The position numbers and the translations under genes are program-made. Shown here one piece after another: positions 1 to 7,839 of a stretch of DNA of 30,799 bases. Where the stretch lies: positions 1-30,799 of the IMG/VR virus record IMGVR_UViG_3300031749_000026. One strand, 5' to 3'. The DNA is from a virus. A model generated the notes under the pieces. It did not search any database. It was not told the DNA's origin and saw nothing but the letters and a program-made list of their open reading frames with translations. Numbering within the stretch: position 1 is the first letter of the stretch; every line of letters starts with the position of its first letter.

Positions 1-510
1 ATTGATGATGTCTCGGTCAAGAAGATTACAGGGGGAGACTTGGCGGTGGCAGGTCTTCTAACTGGTGGCGGTTCCAGCGGCATCAAGATTGATACTACTG
101 GCAATGTAGGTATTGGTACCACCACACCCTCCTACACCCTTGATGTCTCAGGCACTATCCGTTCTACTGCTGGAATTATTATTTCTAAAGATGCTGTATT
201 TGCCGCCGAATATGACAATGGTAACTCAGGAACAGCAATAACAATAAATTGGGGAAATGGAAATAAACAGAAGGTTACTCTGACCGCTAACTGCACTTTT
301 ACTTTTACCGCTCCTTCTGGAACTTGCAATATGATTCTCAGGTTAATTCAAGACGCCACAGGTGGAAGGACGGTGACTTGGCCCGCTACAGTAAAATGGG
401 TTAATGGCACAGCTCCGACTTTGTCAACAGCGGCAAATGCTGTAGATATTGTTTCGTTTTATTATAACGGCACAAATTATTATGGGACATATTCATTAAA
501 CTTTAGCTGA
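1..510 (+). CDS. Tail fibre protein, 3' part only
   Basis: The reading frame is open from base 1, so this is the C-terminal 169 residues of a longer virion fibre protein. It begins with IDDVSVKK, the usual last strand of a carbohydrate-binding or concanavalin-like beta-sandwich. A glycine-rich linker follows, then the motif GNVGIGTTTPSYTLDVSGT, typical of phage fibre shafts that carry a trimeric C-terminal head. The last ~110 residues are beta-rich (repeated T, N, G and aromatic residues) and end NYYGTYSLNFS. A TTG at base 40 is in frame but has no ribosome site and is not needed as a start. It lies 10 bp upstream of the spike gene. The fibre call rests on motif and context; the receptor is unknown. 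Confidence 0.75.
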   Translation: MDDVSVKKITGGDLAVAGLLTGGGSSGIKIDTTGNVGIGTTTPSYTLDVSGTIRSTAGIIISKDAVFAAEYDNGNSGTAITINWGNGNKQKVTLTANCTFTFTAPSGTCNMILRLIQDATGGRTVTWPATVKWVNGTAPTLSTAANAVDIVSFYYNGTNYYGTYSLNFS

Positions 511-520
511 GGTAAATAAA

Positions 521-2506
521 ATGGCTATTTATTACATGGATTATGTTAATGGCAATAACTCGAACGATGGTTCGAGTTGGGCTTTGGCTAAGAAAAGCAT
601 CGACGGATTCACCTCCTTGAGTCCTGGCGATGTCGTTAGGATTGCCAAAAGTCCGCCCCCGACCTCCATTGGCAATGCCACCTGGACCAACCTCTCAAAG
701 ACCGTGACCTTAGCCACCGCCCAGACCGCCAACATAGACATGTGCGAGTCAGCCTGGACAGCGGCAAACGGTGCCACGGTCACCCTGACAGGAGTGGCAA
801 CGGATGCCAAAGAGGGTTCATACTGTATGAAGATTACCTTCCCGTCCAGCCCAGCCGCCAACACCTTATATGCCTATTATGCCACAGGAACATTGGATTT
901 GTCCTCCTACCAGAAGATTTCTTTCTGGATTAAGAACTCGGCGGCGATTGCCAATGCCAACACGATTAAGGTTTGTTTGTGTTCTGACACGGCAGGAACA
1001 ACAATCGTTGACACCTTCTATATCCCAGCAATCCCCTCTACAGGAAGGTGGATTCCGCTTACTTTGGCGAGGTCAGGGGGCGGCAATCTGGGGTCATCAA
1101 TTCGGTCAATCGCCATCTACACGGACTCGTCCACTCCGACTGGTTCAAGTTATATTTATGTGGATGATTTCATTGCTTGTACGACCGACGGACTTAATCT
1201 CCAGAGCCTGATTTCCAAGAACTCCGCCGAGCAGGGCGGATCAGAAGGCTGGTATGCGATACAGAGCATCAACGGGACGACGGTTATGCTGGATACTGAC
1301 ACAAACACCAAGGCCAACGCAGGTCGGGGATACTCGGGAACGACAGAGACCGTGACGACCTATAAGAGAGAGACAATTAAGACTGATTTGGTTTCATCTG
1401 GAAGTGCTGCCGTTCAAACAGTTCAAGTCAGTGGAAGTTCGGCAGCCAATATAGAGTTTCAGGGCGGGTGGAATACTTCTACAACTGTTCAGGATGGGGA
1501 AACGTTCTTCGATGGATTGAACGGATATGGTAATGGAATATATTTAGTAAATAAATCTTATGTCACTTTGAATTATCTTAATGTTTGTCGTTACTATTCT
1601 GGTATCTACTACTACAACAGCAACAACAATACCATTACCACCCTTTCAAATGCTAATAATAATAACTTTTATGGTGTCTTCTACAACCAAGCCAACCACA
1701 ACACCATTCTTACTCTTTCAAATGCTAATAATAATAATGGTCAGTGTGGTGTCTACTACTACGACAGCGACAACAATATCATCAACACTCTTTCAAATGC
1801 TAATAATAATGGCTATTATGGTGTCTACTACTACATCAGCAACAATAACACCATCACTACCCTTTCAAATGCTAATAATAATGGCAGTTATGGTATCTAC
1901 TACTACTCCAGCAACAACAACATTATTAAATCCCTTTCAACTTCTTCAAATGCACTCGCAGGTGTTTATCAAAGGAACGGTAGCAGAAACTACCTCCTAA
2001 ACGCCCTCATCGCAGAAACAACAGAAGTCGGCACAAATGCCGATTTTTCGAACTCCTACCTTTTCTCCCATAATCACGACCAGACCGCAGACAACCACGC
2101 TATCTTTACCGACGGCGGGCAAATCCACAGCACAACAGCGGTCAGACACACCGCCTCTGGCATCGCCTGGAGGATGGATGTTACTTCTACAAACAGAAGT
2201 TCAATTTACCCCTTGAAGTTCACCATCGCCAGAGTTGCCTGCAACGCCAACAGTCAAGTGACGGTCAGTGCCTGGTTCAGAAGAAGCAACACAGGACTGA
2301 CGATGAAGTTGGTCTGTCCAGGCAAGCAGATTGCTGGAGTGGATAGTGATGTCGTCGCCTCAATGACAGCGGCAGCGGACACCTGGGAACGACTTACAAT
2401 CCAGTTTACGCCCACCGAGAAGGGAGTGGTCGAGATTGAGGCTTGGGCTTACGGAGGAACAACCTATAGCGGATATGTTGACGATGTATCGGTTTCCCAA
2501 TCATAG
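521..2506 (+). CDS. Tail spike/fibre with right-handed beta-helix repeats
   Basis: This 661-residue protein probably binds or depolymerises a host surface glycan. Residues ~1-45 (MAIYYMDYVNGNNSNDGSSW, then SPGDVVRIAK) are a typical start of a parallel beta-helix. Residues ~55-220 look like an inserted jelly-roll carbohydrate-binding module ending YIYVDDF. Residues ~330-500 hold asparagine-rich coils of 23-25 residues of the NosD/pectate-lyase-fold type (GVYYYxSNNNTITTLSNANN). Residues ~510-661 form a second jelly-roll ending GYVDDVSVSQS, close to the IDDVSV strand at the start of the window. No lyase catalytic site is obvious, so enzymatic activity is unproven. Bases ~600-1500 are visibly richer in GC than the neighbours, suggesting a mosaic origin of the N-terminal half. 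Confidence 0.8.
   Translation: MAIYYMDYVNGNNSNDGSSWALAKKSIDGFTSLSPGDVVRIAKSPPPTSIGNATWTNLSKTVTLATAQTANIDMCESAWTAANGATVTLTGVATDAKEGSYCMKITFPSSPAANTLYAYYATGTLDLSSYQKISFWIKNSAAIANANTIKVCLCSDTAGTTIVDTFYIPAIPSTGRWIPLTLARSGGGNLGSSIRSIAIYTDSSTPTGSSYIYVDDFIACTTDGLNLQSLISKNSAEQGGSEGWYAIQSINGTTVMLDTDTNTKANAGRGYSGTTETVTTYKRETIKTDLVSSGSAAVQTVQVSGSSAANIEFQGGWNTSTTVQDGETFFDGLNGYGNGIYLVNKSYVTLNYLNVCRYYSGIYYYNSNNNTITTLSNANNNNFYGVFYNQANHNTILTLSNANNNNGQCGVYYYDSDNNIINTLSNANNNGYYGVYYYISNNNTITTLSNANNNGSYGIYYYSSNNNIIKSLSTSSNALAGVYQRNGSRNYLLNALIAETTEVGTNADFSNSYLFSHNHDQTADNHAIFTDGGQIHSTTAVRHTASGIAWRMDVTSTNRSSIYPLKFTIARVACNANSQVTVSAWFRRSNTGLTMKLVCPGKQIAGVDSDVVASMTAAADTWERLTIQFTPTEKGVVEIEAWAYGGTTYSGYVDDVSVSQS
1601..1960 (+). 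repeat. Tandem in-frame beta-helix coil repeats (5 units)
   Basis: Five units start at 1601, 1673, 1748, 1820 and 1892, each with GG(T)(A/G)TCTAC or a close variant, giving lengths of 72, 75, 72, 72 and 69 bases. Each contains a well-conserved CTTTCAAATGCTAATAATAA core in the first four units. At protein level each is one coil of 23-25 residues with an N-N-x-I-x-x-L-S core. DNA-level conservation suggests recent duplication or recombination between units. Confidence 0.85.
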
Positions 2507-2514
2507 GAGGAGAG

Positions 2515-2784
2515 ATGAAAATCATTGAGAGATACCCTGATATGGCGAACAAATGGAGAGTGAAGGTCCAACTGGACAATGGTGAGTGCGTCATCCTGAA
2601 GTTCCAGAAAGAGCCAAAGGATACAGAGGCACTGGATGAGGCACAAAGATATGTCAGCCAAACCGCAGCCCAGCAAGCGGTCATCTCTGGAGAGATGGAG
2701 AAGATGAACCTGGTCAGGGACATTCCCCTACAAGATTTGAAGATGAAGTTAGGAGTGAAGGATGGCACTGCCGACACCAGATGA
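2515..2784 (+). CDS. Small hypothetical protein of the tail region (89 aa)
   Basis: I do not recognise this family. The ATG follows a strong site (AGGAGG at 2505-2511) overlapping the end of the spike gene. The N-terminal half (residues 1-35) looks like a small beta-sheet domain (WRVKVQLDNGECVILKF). The C-terminal half is charged and helical (DTEALDEAQRYVSQTAAQQ). There is no signal peptide or membrane segment. Its end overlaps the next gene by 23 bp, so the two are probably translationally coupled. The position between fibre genes and the lysis pair suggests a minor virion or assembly role, which is inference only. Confidence 0.7.
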   Translation: MKIIERYPDMANKWRVKVQLDNGECVILKFQKEPKDTEALDEAQRYVSQTAAQQAVISGEMEKMNLVRDIPLQDLKMKLGVKDGTADTR

Positions 2785-2980
2785 TTTGAAGACAATGGAT
2801 TATGCCTTTCGGGGAGAGCCTTTTGTGGATGTTCCTTCACAATCGTCAATCGATTTGGGAACGATGGATTATGCCTTTCGGGGAGAGCCGTTCGTTAGGA
2901 ATTATAGTGGGGGAGCGCCACCGCCACCACCAACACCACCACCAACAGTTGATAGTTTGTTTTTTGGGCAAGAAATGTAA
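2762..2980 (+). CDS. Small proline-rich protein with duplicated DYAFRGEPFV motif
   Basis: This is a 72-residue protein of unknown function. It contains an exact duplication of TMDYAFRGEPFV (residues ~11-22 and ~34-45) separated by DVPSQSSIDLG, followed by a polyproline linker (PPPPPTPPPT) and a short tail SLFFGQEM. The duplication is also near-exact in DNA (2793-2828 and 2862-2897). The ATG sits inside the end of the upstream gene, with AGGAG about 8 bases before it. Tandem aromatic motifs plus a proline linker suggest a docking peptide for a virion component, but this is inference. Confidence 0.7.
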   Translation: MALPTPDDLKTMDYAFRGEPFVDVPSQSSIDLGTMDYAFRGEPFVRNYSGGAPPPPPTPPPTVDSLFFGQEM

Positions 2981-3004
2981 CATAAACAATTTTAGGAGGT
3001 TAAA

Positions 3005-3226
3005 ATGGAAATCAAAAAAATCCCAGACTTTAGACCAGACACTTATGAAATCTCGGAGGTTATTCCTCGAAGAGTGGAAAAGAAAGTCGTCTATCTTGAT
3101 GACCTCAAGGCAAATCTTGAGGGACTGTTAAGGCAGAAAGAATCACTGGAGCAGGAAATTGCCAAACTGCAGGATATGATTACACAGATAGAAAAAGTTG
3201 ATATAATGAAAGTAGAGGAAATATGA
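3005..3226 (+). CDS. Small coiled-coil hypothetical protein (73 aa)
   Basis: The start has a strong upstream site (TAGGAGGTTAAA). Residues 1-25 are mixed (KKIPDFRPDTYEISEV). Residues ~30-68 form a predicted coiled coil with heptad-spaced leucines and isoleucines (LDDLKANLEGLLRQKESLEQ). It is probably oligomeric and soluble. The stop overlaps the next start (ATGA at 3223-3226), so the two are translationally coupled. The family is not recognised. Confidence 0.7.
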   Translation: MEIKKIPDFRPDTYEISEVIPRRVEKKVVYLDDLKANLEGLLRQKESLEQEIAKLQDMITQIEKVDIMKVEEI

Positions 3227-3564
3227 AACGCATCAATGTTAAAACCAAAGTTTTAGATGTCTTTGGCAAACCAATCAAAGACCAGACAGGGGCTGAGGAG
3301 ACAGTCCAGATTGCTTTGGTTGCTCTTTTGAGAAATGTGGATTTGGATAAGTCAAAGGAGAACCGTATTTATGTGGTGATGAGCAAGATTGCGTCGGCAA
3401 AGGATGTGGTGGAGTTGGAAGAGGATGAGTTTAATCTTCTGCAAGAGGCAGTAACTTGTAATACCGCAAAGATTTATACCACAGGACAGGAAATTCCCAT
3501 TTTAAATCGTGATGAGAGAGGCTTTCTGAAGCGATATTTAGAAAGTGCCTTAAAAAGCAATTAA
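3223..3564 (+). CDS. Hypothetical phage protein (113 aa)
   Basis: Soluble protein of unrecognised family. Features seen: a beta-rich N-terminus (INVKTKVLDVFGKPIKD), a central helical part with LVALLRNVDLDKSKENRIYV, and an acidic helix (VVELEEDEFNLLQEAV). The pattern of KVLDVFGKPI...LR...ELEEDEFNLLQ resembles small proteins commonly encoded next to fibre or lysis genes of tailed phages, but I cannot name a domain. It is coupled to the upstream coiled-coil gene by a 4-bp overlap. Confidence 0.7.
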   Translation: MKRINVKTKVLDVFGKPIKDQTGAEETVQIALVALLRNVDLDKSKENRIYVVMSKIASAKDVVELEEDEFNLLQEAVTCNTAKIYTTGQEIPILNRDERGFLKRYLESALKSN

Positions 3565-3578
3565 AGGAGGTGAAGGAG

Positions 3579-3767
3579 GTGAGAAGGAAATCCCTTTTAT
3601 GGGAGTTGTGTCAGAGTCCAAACACCGATTGCCGAAGATGGCTTGTTGTCTACCTGAACTTCCCCTCGTCCAAAGAAATCCACCTGTGTCGGTTTCCTTC
3701 GCTTGCAAGTGCTATCAACTTCGCCATCGGTGCGAGGATGAAAATCACTTCAGTTAGCCTGTTGTAA
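3579..3767 (+). CDS. Small basic hypothetical protein, GTG start
   Basis: A GTG at 3579 has AAAGGAGG at 3563-3570 at ideal spacing; an in-frame GTG at 3570 lies inside that site and is less likely. The product is about 62 residues (MRRKSLLWELCQSPNTDCRR at the start), with two cysteines in the first 20 residues and a moderately hydrophobic C-terminus (LASAINFAIGARMKITSVSLL). No family is recognised. It precedes a strong RNA hairpin and the holin-like pair. Confidence is moderate because of the rare start codon and short length. Confidence 0.5.
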   Translation: MRRKSLLWELCQSPNTDCRRWLVVYLNFPSSKEIHLCRFPSLASAINFAIGARMKITSVSLL

Positions 3768-3773
3768 AGGAAC

Positions 3774-3837
3774 GGGCGGGGAAGACCAAAAGCAGAGGAT
3801 TGAGCCTCAAAAAATTTAAGGGGTCTTATCCCCGCCC
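3774..3837 (+). promoter_or_regulatory. Long GC-rich hairpin before the holin-like genes
   Basis: GGGCGGGG (3774-3781) pairs perfectly with CCCCGCCC (3830-3837). The stem continues AAGACC (3782-3787) with GGTCTT (3822-3827) after a 2-base bulge at 3828-3829. Inside lies a small hairpin GAGG/CCTC (3795-3798, 3805-3808). There is no T-run after it, so it is not a classical terminator. It lies in the leader of the membrane-protein gene at 3858, where it could delay lysis translation or mark an RNA processing site. Confidence 0.6.
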
Positions 3838-3857
3838 AAATTAAAAGGAGAGGAACA

Positions 3858-4085
3858 ATGGAAAGTGTATCAAAATTAGCAGAGTATGGTCCAACGGGCG
3901 TTGCAATTGCCATCCTATTATTTTTTGCCTATGCCTTGAAATTGTTTCTGCCTGTTTTTAGGGACCTGGTGGAGACGATTGAGCAGATGAGGATTTATCT
4001 CAAGCAACGGAACGGTTATCTGGAGAAGCAACTAACTTTATTGGAGAAAAAGTTAGAGCAGTTTAAGAGAAAGGAGGCAAAATGA
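3858..4085 (+). CDS. Membrane protein with coiled coil, holin-like partner
   Basis: 75 residues with a single membrane segment at about residues 12-33 (PTGVAIAILLFFAYALKLFL), followed by an amphipathic coiled coil (VETIEQMRIYLKQRNGYLEK and onward) and a lysine-rich tail. The N-terminus is short. This arrangement is seen in phage lysis accessory or holin proteins of class III and in small inner-membrane phage proteins. Its stop overlaps the next start (ATGA at 4082-4085), pairing it with a second membrane protein, which supports a holin and holin-partner unit. The start has AAAAGGAGAGG upstream. The exact role is inferred. Confidence 0.6.
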   Translation: MESVSKLAEYGPTGVAIAILLFFAYALKLFLPVFRDLVETIEQMRIYLKQRNGYLEKQLTLLEKKLEQFKRKEAK

Positions 4086-4312
4086 CACAATTTACATTGG
4101 CTGTTGCAATCATTGCAGTTGTTGAGGCAATCAAAAAAGCAGTGCCTCAAGTTTCAGGTTGGATTACAATTTGTGTTGCGGGAGTTTTGGGTCTTTTAGC
4201 GGGTATTGCTGGCTTGGAAGGGACTAACTGGATACAAGGTTTGCTGATAGGATTGGCGGCTGCTGGAGGAGTGAAATTGACCAAATCGATTGGTAAAGAT
4301 GCCAAAAATTAA
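4082..4312 (+). CDS. Putative holin, two membrane segments
   Basis: 76 residues with two hydrophobic segments: about residues 5-14 extended by AVVEAI, and about residues 27-45 (WITICVAGVLGLLAGIAGL), followed by a glycine/alanine-rich third hydrophobic stretch (LLIGLAAAGGVKL). The tail is lysine-rich (KSIGKDAKN). Size, topology and coupling to another small membrane gene fit a phage holin that would form pores in the inner membrane to release or activate the endolysin. The nearest plus-strand lytic enzyme is the C39-like protein at 13428. Holin identity is inferred from topology. Confidence 0.6.
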   Translation: MTQFTLAVAIIAVVEAIKKAVPQVSGWITICVAGVLGLLAGIAGLEGTNWIQGLLIGLAAAGGVKLTKSIGKDAKN

Positions 4313-4544
4313 AATCATACCAACAACTTCAACTTCTACGAGCGGAAGACCCGTGATTTGGGATTCTGATCCTAATGTTACAAATTGGGATATATCAGAA
4401 GCAAAATGGGATGAATGGTATCCGTATGGTCAAACAAAAATTCAAGGAGAAAAGCCAAAGACAATGAAGTATGATATAATAAAAGGAAGAGTAGTGAGTA
4501 TTAGAAAGATAGTTCCCAAGATTATGAAAATCAGAGGAGAATAG
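4299..4544 (+). CDS. Small basic hypothetical protein (81 aa)
   Basis: The ATG at 4299 is the best start; it overlaps the end of the holin-like gene by 14 bp, and an upstream TTG at 4290 is less likely. The sequence is serine/threonine-rich at first (IIPTTSTSTSGRPVIWDSDP), then tryptophan-rich (NWDISEAKWDEWYPYG), with a basic C-terminus (IVPKIMKIRGE). The tryptophan and aspartate pattern suggests a surface-exposed virion peptide. The ribosome site is weak, so expression probably depends on coupling. Function unknown. Confidence 0.6.
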   Translation: MPKIKIIPTTSTSTSGRPVIWDSDPNVTNWDISEAKWDEWYPYGQTKIQGEKPKTMKYDIIKGRVVSIRKIVPKIMKIRGE

Positions 4545-5231
4545 ATGCGAACCATCACCAACCCTGCGAACAACTCAACTTTATCCTCTTCTGTTATTAG
4601 AAATGAACTTCAAACTTTAGAAACAGAGGTTGCCGATACAACAAACGGACACAACCATAATGGGACGAATAGCAAGGATTTAACTTTGGCTAAACCAACC
4701 AAGTTTTGGGCAGAAGTTAACACCACTGGCACTACTTTAACTGCGCAAGGCTCGGCTACATTGTCGAAGAACGCCGATTACACTGTAACCGTTTTGCAAC
4801 CCAACTCTAATGGTTTTAAATCAAGAATGGTTTGGGGTATTGTTGGTGGGTTTTATTTCACCGCTCCCCGAACGGGATATTATAGACTAGTAGCGACTAC
4901 TTCCATTAGAGCATATGGAGCAAATGGACCAACAACTGTTTGTATGAGATTAACACAAGATACTTCTGCTCCAGCCTACAACAATGATACAACTAATGAT
5001 GGAGGAAGCGAACTTTCAGGGACGACTGTTTTAGGAGCGACTGATTCGGTTGACTACAATGATACTGTTTGTTTAGCGACACAAAAGGTCGTTTCATTGG
5101 CTGCCAACACCACTTATTACTTTACTTTGCAAATCAAACATATGACTCCTGCATCGACAATTAACATTATGACTTTCGGTGATGCAACCAATAGTGGAGC
5201 AACATTGTTTATTGAAGAAATGAGGTTATAA
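4545..5231 (+). CDS. Tail fibre with C1q/TNF-like head domain
   Basis: 228 residues. The N-terminal ~55 residues are a helical fibre segment with DTTNGHNHNGTNSKDLT, resembling the histidine-containing, metal-binding shaft motifs of phage fibres. From ~60 onward the sequence reads as a beta-jelly-roll trimer head: QGSATLSKNADYT, FTAPRTGYYRLVATTSI, then TTYYFTLQIKHMTPAS and a terminal GATLFIEEMRL. The FTAPRTGYYRL element is the core strand of C1q/TNF-like domains. It probably binds a host receptor. The ATG directly abuts the upstream stop, and the adaptor gene starts 1 base later, showing tight late-operon packing. Confidence 0.75.
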   Translation: MRTITNPANNSTLSSSVIRNELQTLETEVADTTNGHNHNGTNSKDLTLAKPTKFWAEVNTTGTTLTAQGSATLSKNADYTVTVLQPNSNGFKSRMVWGIVGGFYFTAPRTGYYRLVATTSIRAYGANGPTTVCMRLTQDTSAPAYNNDTTNDGGSELSGTTVLGATDSVDYNDTVCLATQKVVSLAANTTYYFTLQIKHMTPASTINIMTFGDATNSGATLFIEEMRL

Positions 5232-5232
5232 A

Positions 5233-6372
5233 ATGCCAGTCATTATTGTTGAACATCCAGACACAACTAATTCAGAACAAACTTATTTAACTTCGGCTGC
5301 TTCAGCAGGCGCTACTTCTTTGTCAGTGAAAAATACACAAGGTTTTTCCGCTAATGATTTTATTGTTGTTGGCGGAATTGGGAATGAAAACTCGGAAATT
5401 ACCAAAATCAATTCTATCTCAGGCAACAACACTTTAGTGGTTGACGCTTTAAAGTTTGATCACGGAGTGGATACACCAGTTACCTATATCAAATATAACC
5501 AGGTTAGAATTTATAGAGCCTCTTCAAAAACTGGAACTTATTCTTTAATTCTTGTTGGCATAAACATAGAAGTTGATTATCCTGATGGCACTCGCTATGA
5601 CGACACCACAGGAACATCTTCATCTTGGTATAAGGCTGCTTATTATAACTCGCTTACTGGCGTTCAATCCGATTTATCTGATCCTTTCCCCGCTACAGGC
5701 ATTACTGATTACTGTTTAAGAGGACTTCAAGATGCGGTGATTACTTTAGCCAACGATCCTTTTGAGCAGAGAATTAGAAGAGATGATATTACTCGCTGGA
5801 TTAATGAAATCTATCGTTCTGTTCAACATAAAGTGAGACAGAAAAATCTGGCTTACAGTTTAAAATACTCTGGCGAACTTCCTTTTACTCAAGGTCAAGC
5901 AGAATATGACCTACCATCAGATTTTGTTCAACTCTATAAAATAGAAGTAGCAATGGATGGTATTAGTTATCGCAACCCTACACCGCTTGATATGCGAGAC
6001 GTAGAACCGACAAGGGTGTTTACACCAGCAGAACCATATTTCTACTTCATTGAAAATAAAATTGGTTTTAAACCTACTCCCAATTCTGGAACTTACAAAC
6101 TTTGGTATTATTACACTCCTACAACCTTATCTTCCGATGCTGATGAGTTACTTTTTCCTTACAATCAATATCCTGAAATTTTTGTCAACTATGCGATGTT
6201 CCGTTTTTGTCAAATTCACAAACCAGAAAGAGTGGCAGAGTATAAGGCTTTGGTAGATGAAGCGGTTAATCGGATGCTAACCGACTTGGCTGAAAGGCAA
6301 ATTCACAAGCCAGATTTTGTGCATATTACCAGCAGTGAATATTATGAAAGTTTGTTAGATCAAGGCTTTTAA
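5233..6372 (+). CDS. Head-tail adaptor protein (P22 gp4/T7 gp11-like position)
   Basis: 379 residues. Residues ~1-150 are beta-rich with an Ig- or fibronectin-like appearance (YLTSAASAGATSLSVKNTQG; later YNQVRIYRASSKTGTY). Residues ~160-379 match the pattern of podovirus tail adaptors: a helix with IRRDDITRWINEIYRSVQHK, then YDLPSDFVQLYKIEV, then YFYFIENKIGFKPTPNSGTY and KLWYYYTPTTL, and a C-terminal helix spanning YAMFRFCQIHKPERVAEYKA. Such proteins attach under the portal and receive the tail hub. The next gene, a beta-propeller, is the expected partner. The adaptor call is strong; the N-terminal domain seems an addition compared with shorter adaptors. Confidence 0.75.
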   Translation: MPVIIVEHPDTTNSEQTYLTSAASAGATSLSVKNTQGFSANDFIVVGGIGNENSEITKINSISGNNTLVVDALKFDHGVDTPVTYIKYNQVRIYRASSKTGTYSLILVGINIEVDYPDGTRYDDTTGTSSSWYKAAYYNSLTGVQSDLSDPFPATGITDYCLRGLQDAVITLANDPFEQRIRRDDITRWINEIYRSVQHKVRQKNLAYSLKYSGELPFTQGQAEYDLPSDFVQLYKIEVAMDGISYRNPTPLDMRDVEPTRVFTPAEPYFYFIENKIGFKPTPNSGTYKLWYYYTPTTLSSDADELLFPYNQYPEIFVNYAMFRFCQIHKPERVAEYKALVDEAVNRMLTDLAERQIHKPDFVHITSSEYYESLLDQGF

Positions 6373-6380
6373 GGAGGCGT

Positions 6381-7838
6381 ATGGCTATCGTTGTTTTAAA
6401 CACCTTTGAGGGGATAAACAGATTAGCCGCTGATGATGTAACCAAGCCTTCTGAATTAAGATTGGCAATAAATTGCGATAGTGAGATTTTGGGGGCGAAA
6501 AGAAAAAGACCAGGCTATGCGAAGTTTTTAGACAATCCTGATAATTCTCCTATTCAAGGACTTTTTTATTGGATAAAAGCGGATGGGACAAAACTTCTTT
6601 TTAGAGTTTCAAATGGCAAGGTCTATAAATATCAGTTTGGTAGTGGTGCTTCTACCTGGACTTTAACTTCCAAAACTGGACTTTCAACGACAGAGAAAAT
6701 GTCTTTCAGTTTGCTAAGCGGTAACTTATTTTTTTCAAATGGCGTAGACAATATGTTTTATACATCTGATGGTTCAACTTTTACTGATGTATCAACTGGC
6801 ACTCCGCCAAAACCAAGATTTTTAAGAACTTTTCAAGGAAGAATTTATGGAGCAGGTTCAACATCAGAAGTTGGAACCCAAACTTCTGGGACTGGTCCGA
6901 GTTCTATTTATTGGTCAGCCGTTAATGATGGAACTGATTGGACAATAGATTTAACCAATCCTGCTAAAGCAGGTTGGAAATACATTGACCCAGATGAGAA
7001 TGGTAGAATAACAGGTTTGGGTAAGATTTTGGATAGGTTGATTACTTTTAAACAAGGAGCAGTGTATAAATATGATGGGTCAACCTTAACTGACTTAAAC
7101 TATGTTCCGACTACTTCTCATTTATCAATTAGCAGTTACAAGGATTATATTTTCTTTATCAATTATGATGGTATCTGGGGATACGCTGGTTCAACGCCAG
7201 AACTTTTTTCCAAACCATTAAGAGATTTTGTCAACAACATTTCAGGCAATAACTTCATAGAAGCAGCAGGGATTGTCTACAACAAACAATACTTCTGCTC
7301 GGTGGGAGATGTAACCACTGATGATGGTGAAACTTATCCTAATTGTGTTTTAGTTTTAGATTTTGATAACTCAATGTGGTATGTTCATTCTTTTGCTCAC
7401 AAACCCGTTGCTTGGACGACGGCGATAGACGAAAATAACAACTTCAAATTGTATTTTGGCGATAGTAATGGTCAGTGTTATCTTTGGAATTCAGGCACAA
7501 GCGATGATGGAAATCCAATCCAAATGGTGATGGAAACAAAAAACTTTGATGAAGGTTATCCACAAACTGATAAAAAGTATTCTAAAATGTATGTAGAAGC
7601 GAAACCGCATAATGGTTTGAAAGTCTATTACTCGGTTGATGATGGAGAGTGGCGATTGGCAGGAGAATGCGTTAATACCCTAACCAGGTTTTACTTTGAC
7701 CCTGATGTAACCAATTCTTTTCATCAGAGAATTAAGTTTAGATTGGTGGAGAGCGGAACGAATATTCAGCCAGTTGTGAGAAAAATTATCTATCACTATG
7801 ATATAAGTGGAGGTGAAGCGGGTAAAGCAAGGAGGTAA
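6381..7838 (+). CDS. Beta-propeller tail hub/nozzle protein (P22 gp10-like)
   Basis: 485 residues with repeated beta-propeller blades: DGTKLLFRVSNGKVYKYQFG, LLSGNLFFSNGVDNMFYTSD, RLITFKQGAVYKYDGS, DYIFFINYDGIWGY and NFKLYFGDSNGQCYLWNS. The N-terminus (LNTFEGINRLAADDVTKPSE) and the phrase ILGAKRKRPGYAKF match the phage stabilisation/tail-nozzle family that closes the portal channel in podoviruses. The C-terminal ~80 residues (KMYVEAKPHNGLKVYYSVDD) look like a beta-sandwich. It sits directly after the adaptor, with AAGGAGG at 6371-6377. This is a core virion component. Confidence 0.8.
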   Translation: MAIVVLNTFEGINRLAADDVTKPSELRLAINCDSEILGAKRKRPGYAKFLDNPDNSPIQGLFYWIKADGTKLLFRVSNGKVYKYQFGSGASTWTLTSKTGLSTTEKMSFSLLSGNLFFSNGVDNMFYTSDGSTFTDVSTGTPPKPRFLRTFQGRIYGAGSTSEVGTQTSGTGPSSIYWSAVNDGTDWTIDLTNPAKAGWKYIDPDENGRITGLGKILDRLITFKQGAVYKYDGSTLTDLNYVPTTSHLSISSYKDYIFFINYDGIWGYAGSTPELFSKPLRDFVNNISGNNFIEAAGIVYNKQYFCSVGDVTTDDGETYPNCVLVLDFDNSMWYVHSFAHKPVAWTTAIDENNNFKLYFGDSNGQCYLWNSGTSDDGNPIQMVMETKNFDEGYPQTDKKYSKMYVEAKPHNGLKVYYSVDDGEWRLAGECVNTLTRFYFDPDVTNSFHQRIKFRLVESGTNIQPVVRKIIYHYDISGGEAGKARR

Positions 7839-7839
7839 A

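Noticed and set aside
1601-1960. Possible CRISPR array
   Set aside because: The repeats are continuous in-frame coding units of 69-75 bases without distinct spacers, and no cas gene is present.
1581-2000. Threonine-rich 139-codon rightward frame
   Set aside because: It is the shifted frame of the beta-helix repeat array and has no ribosome site.
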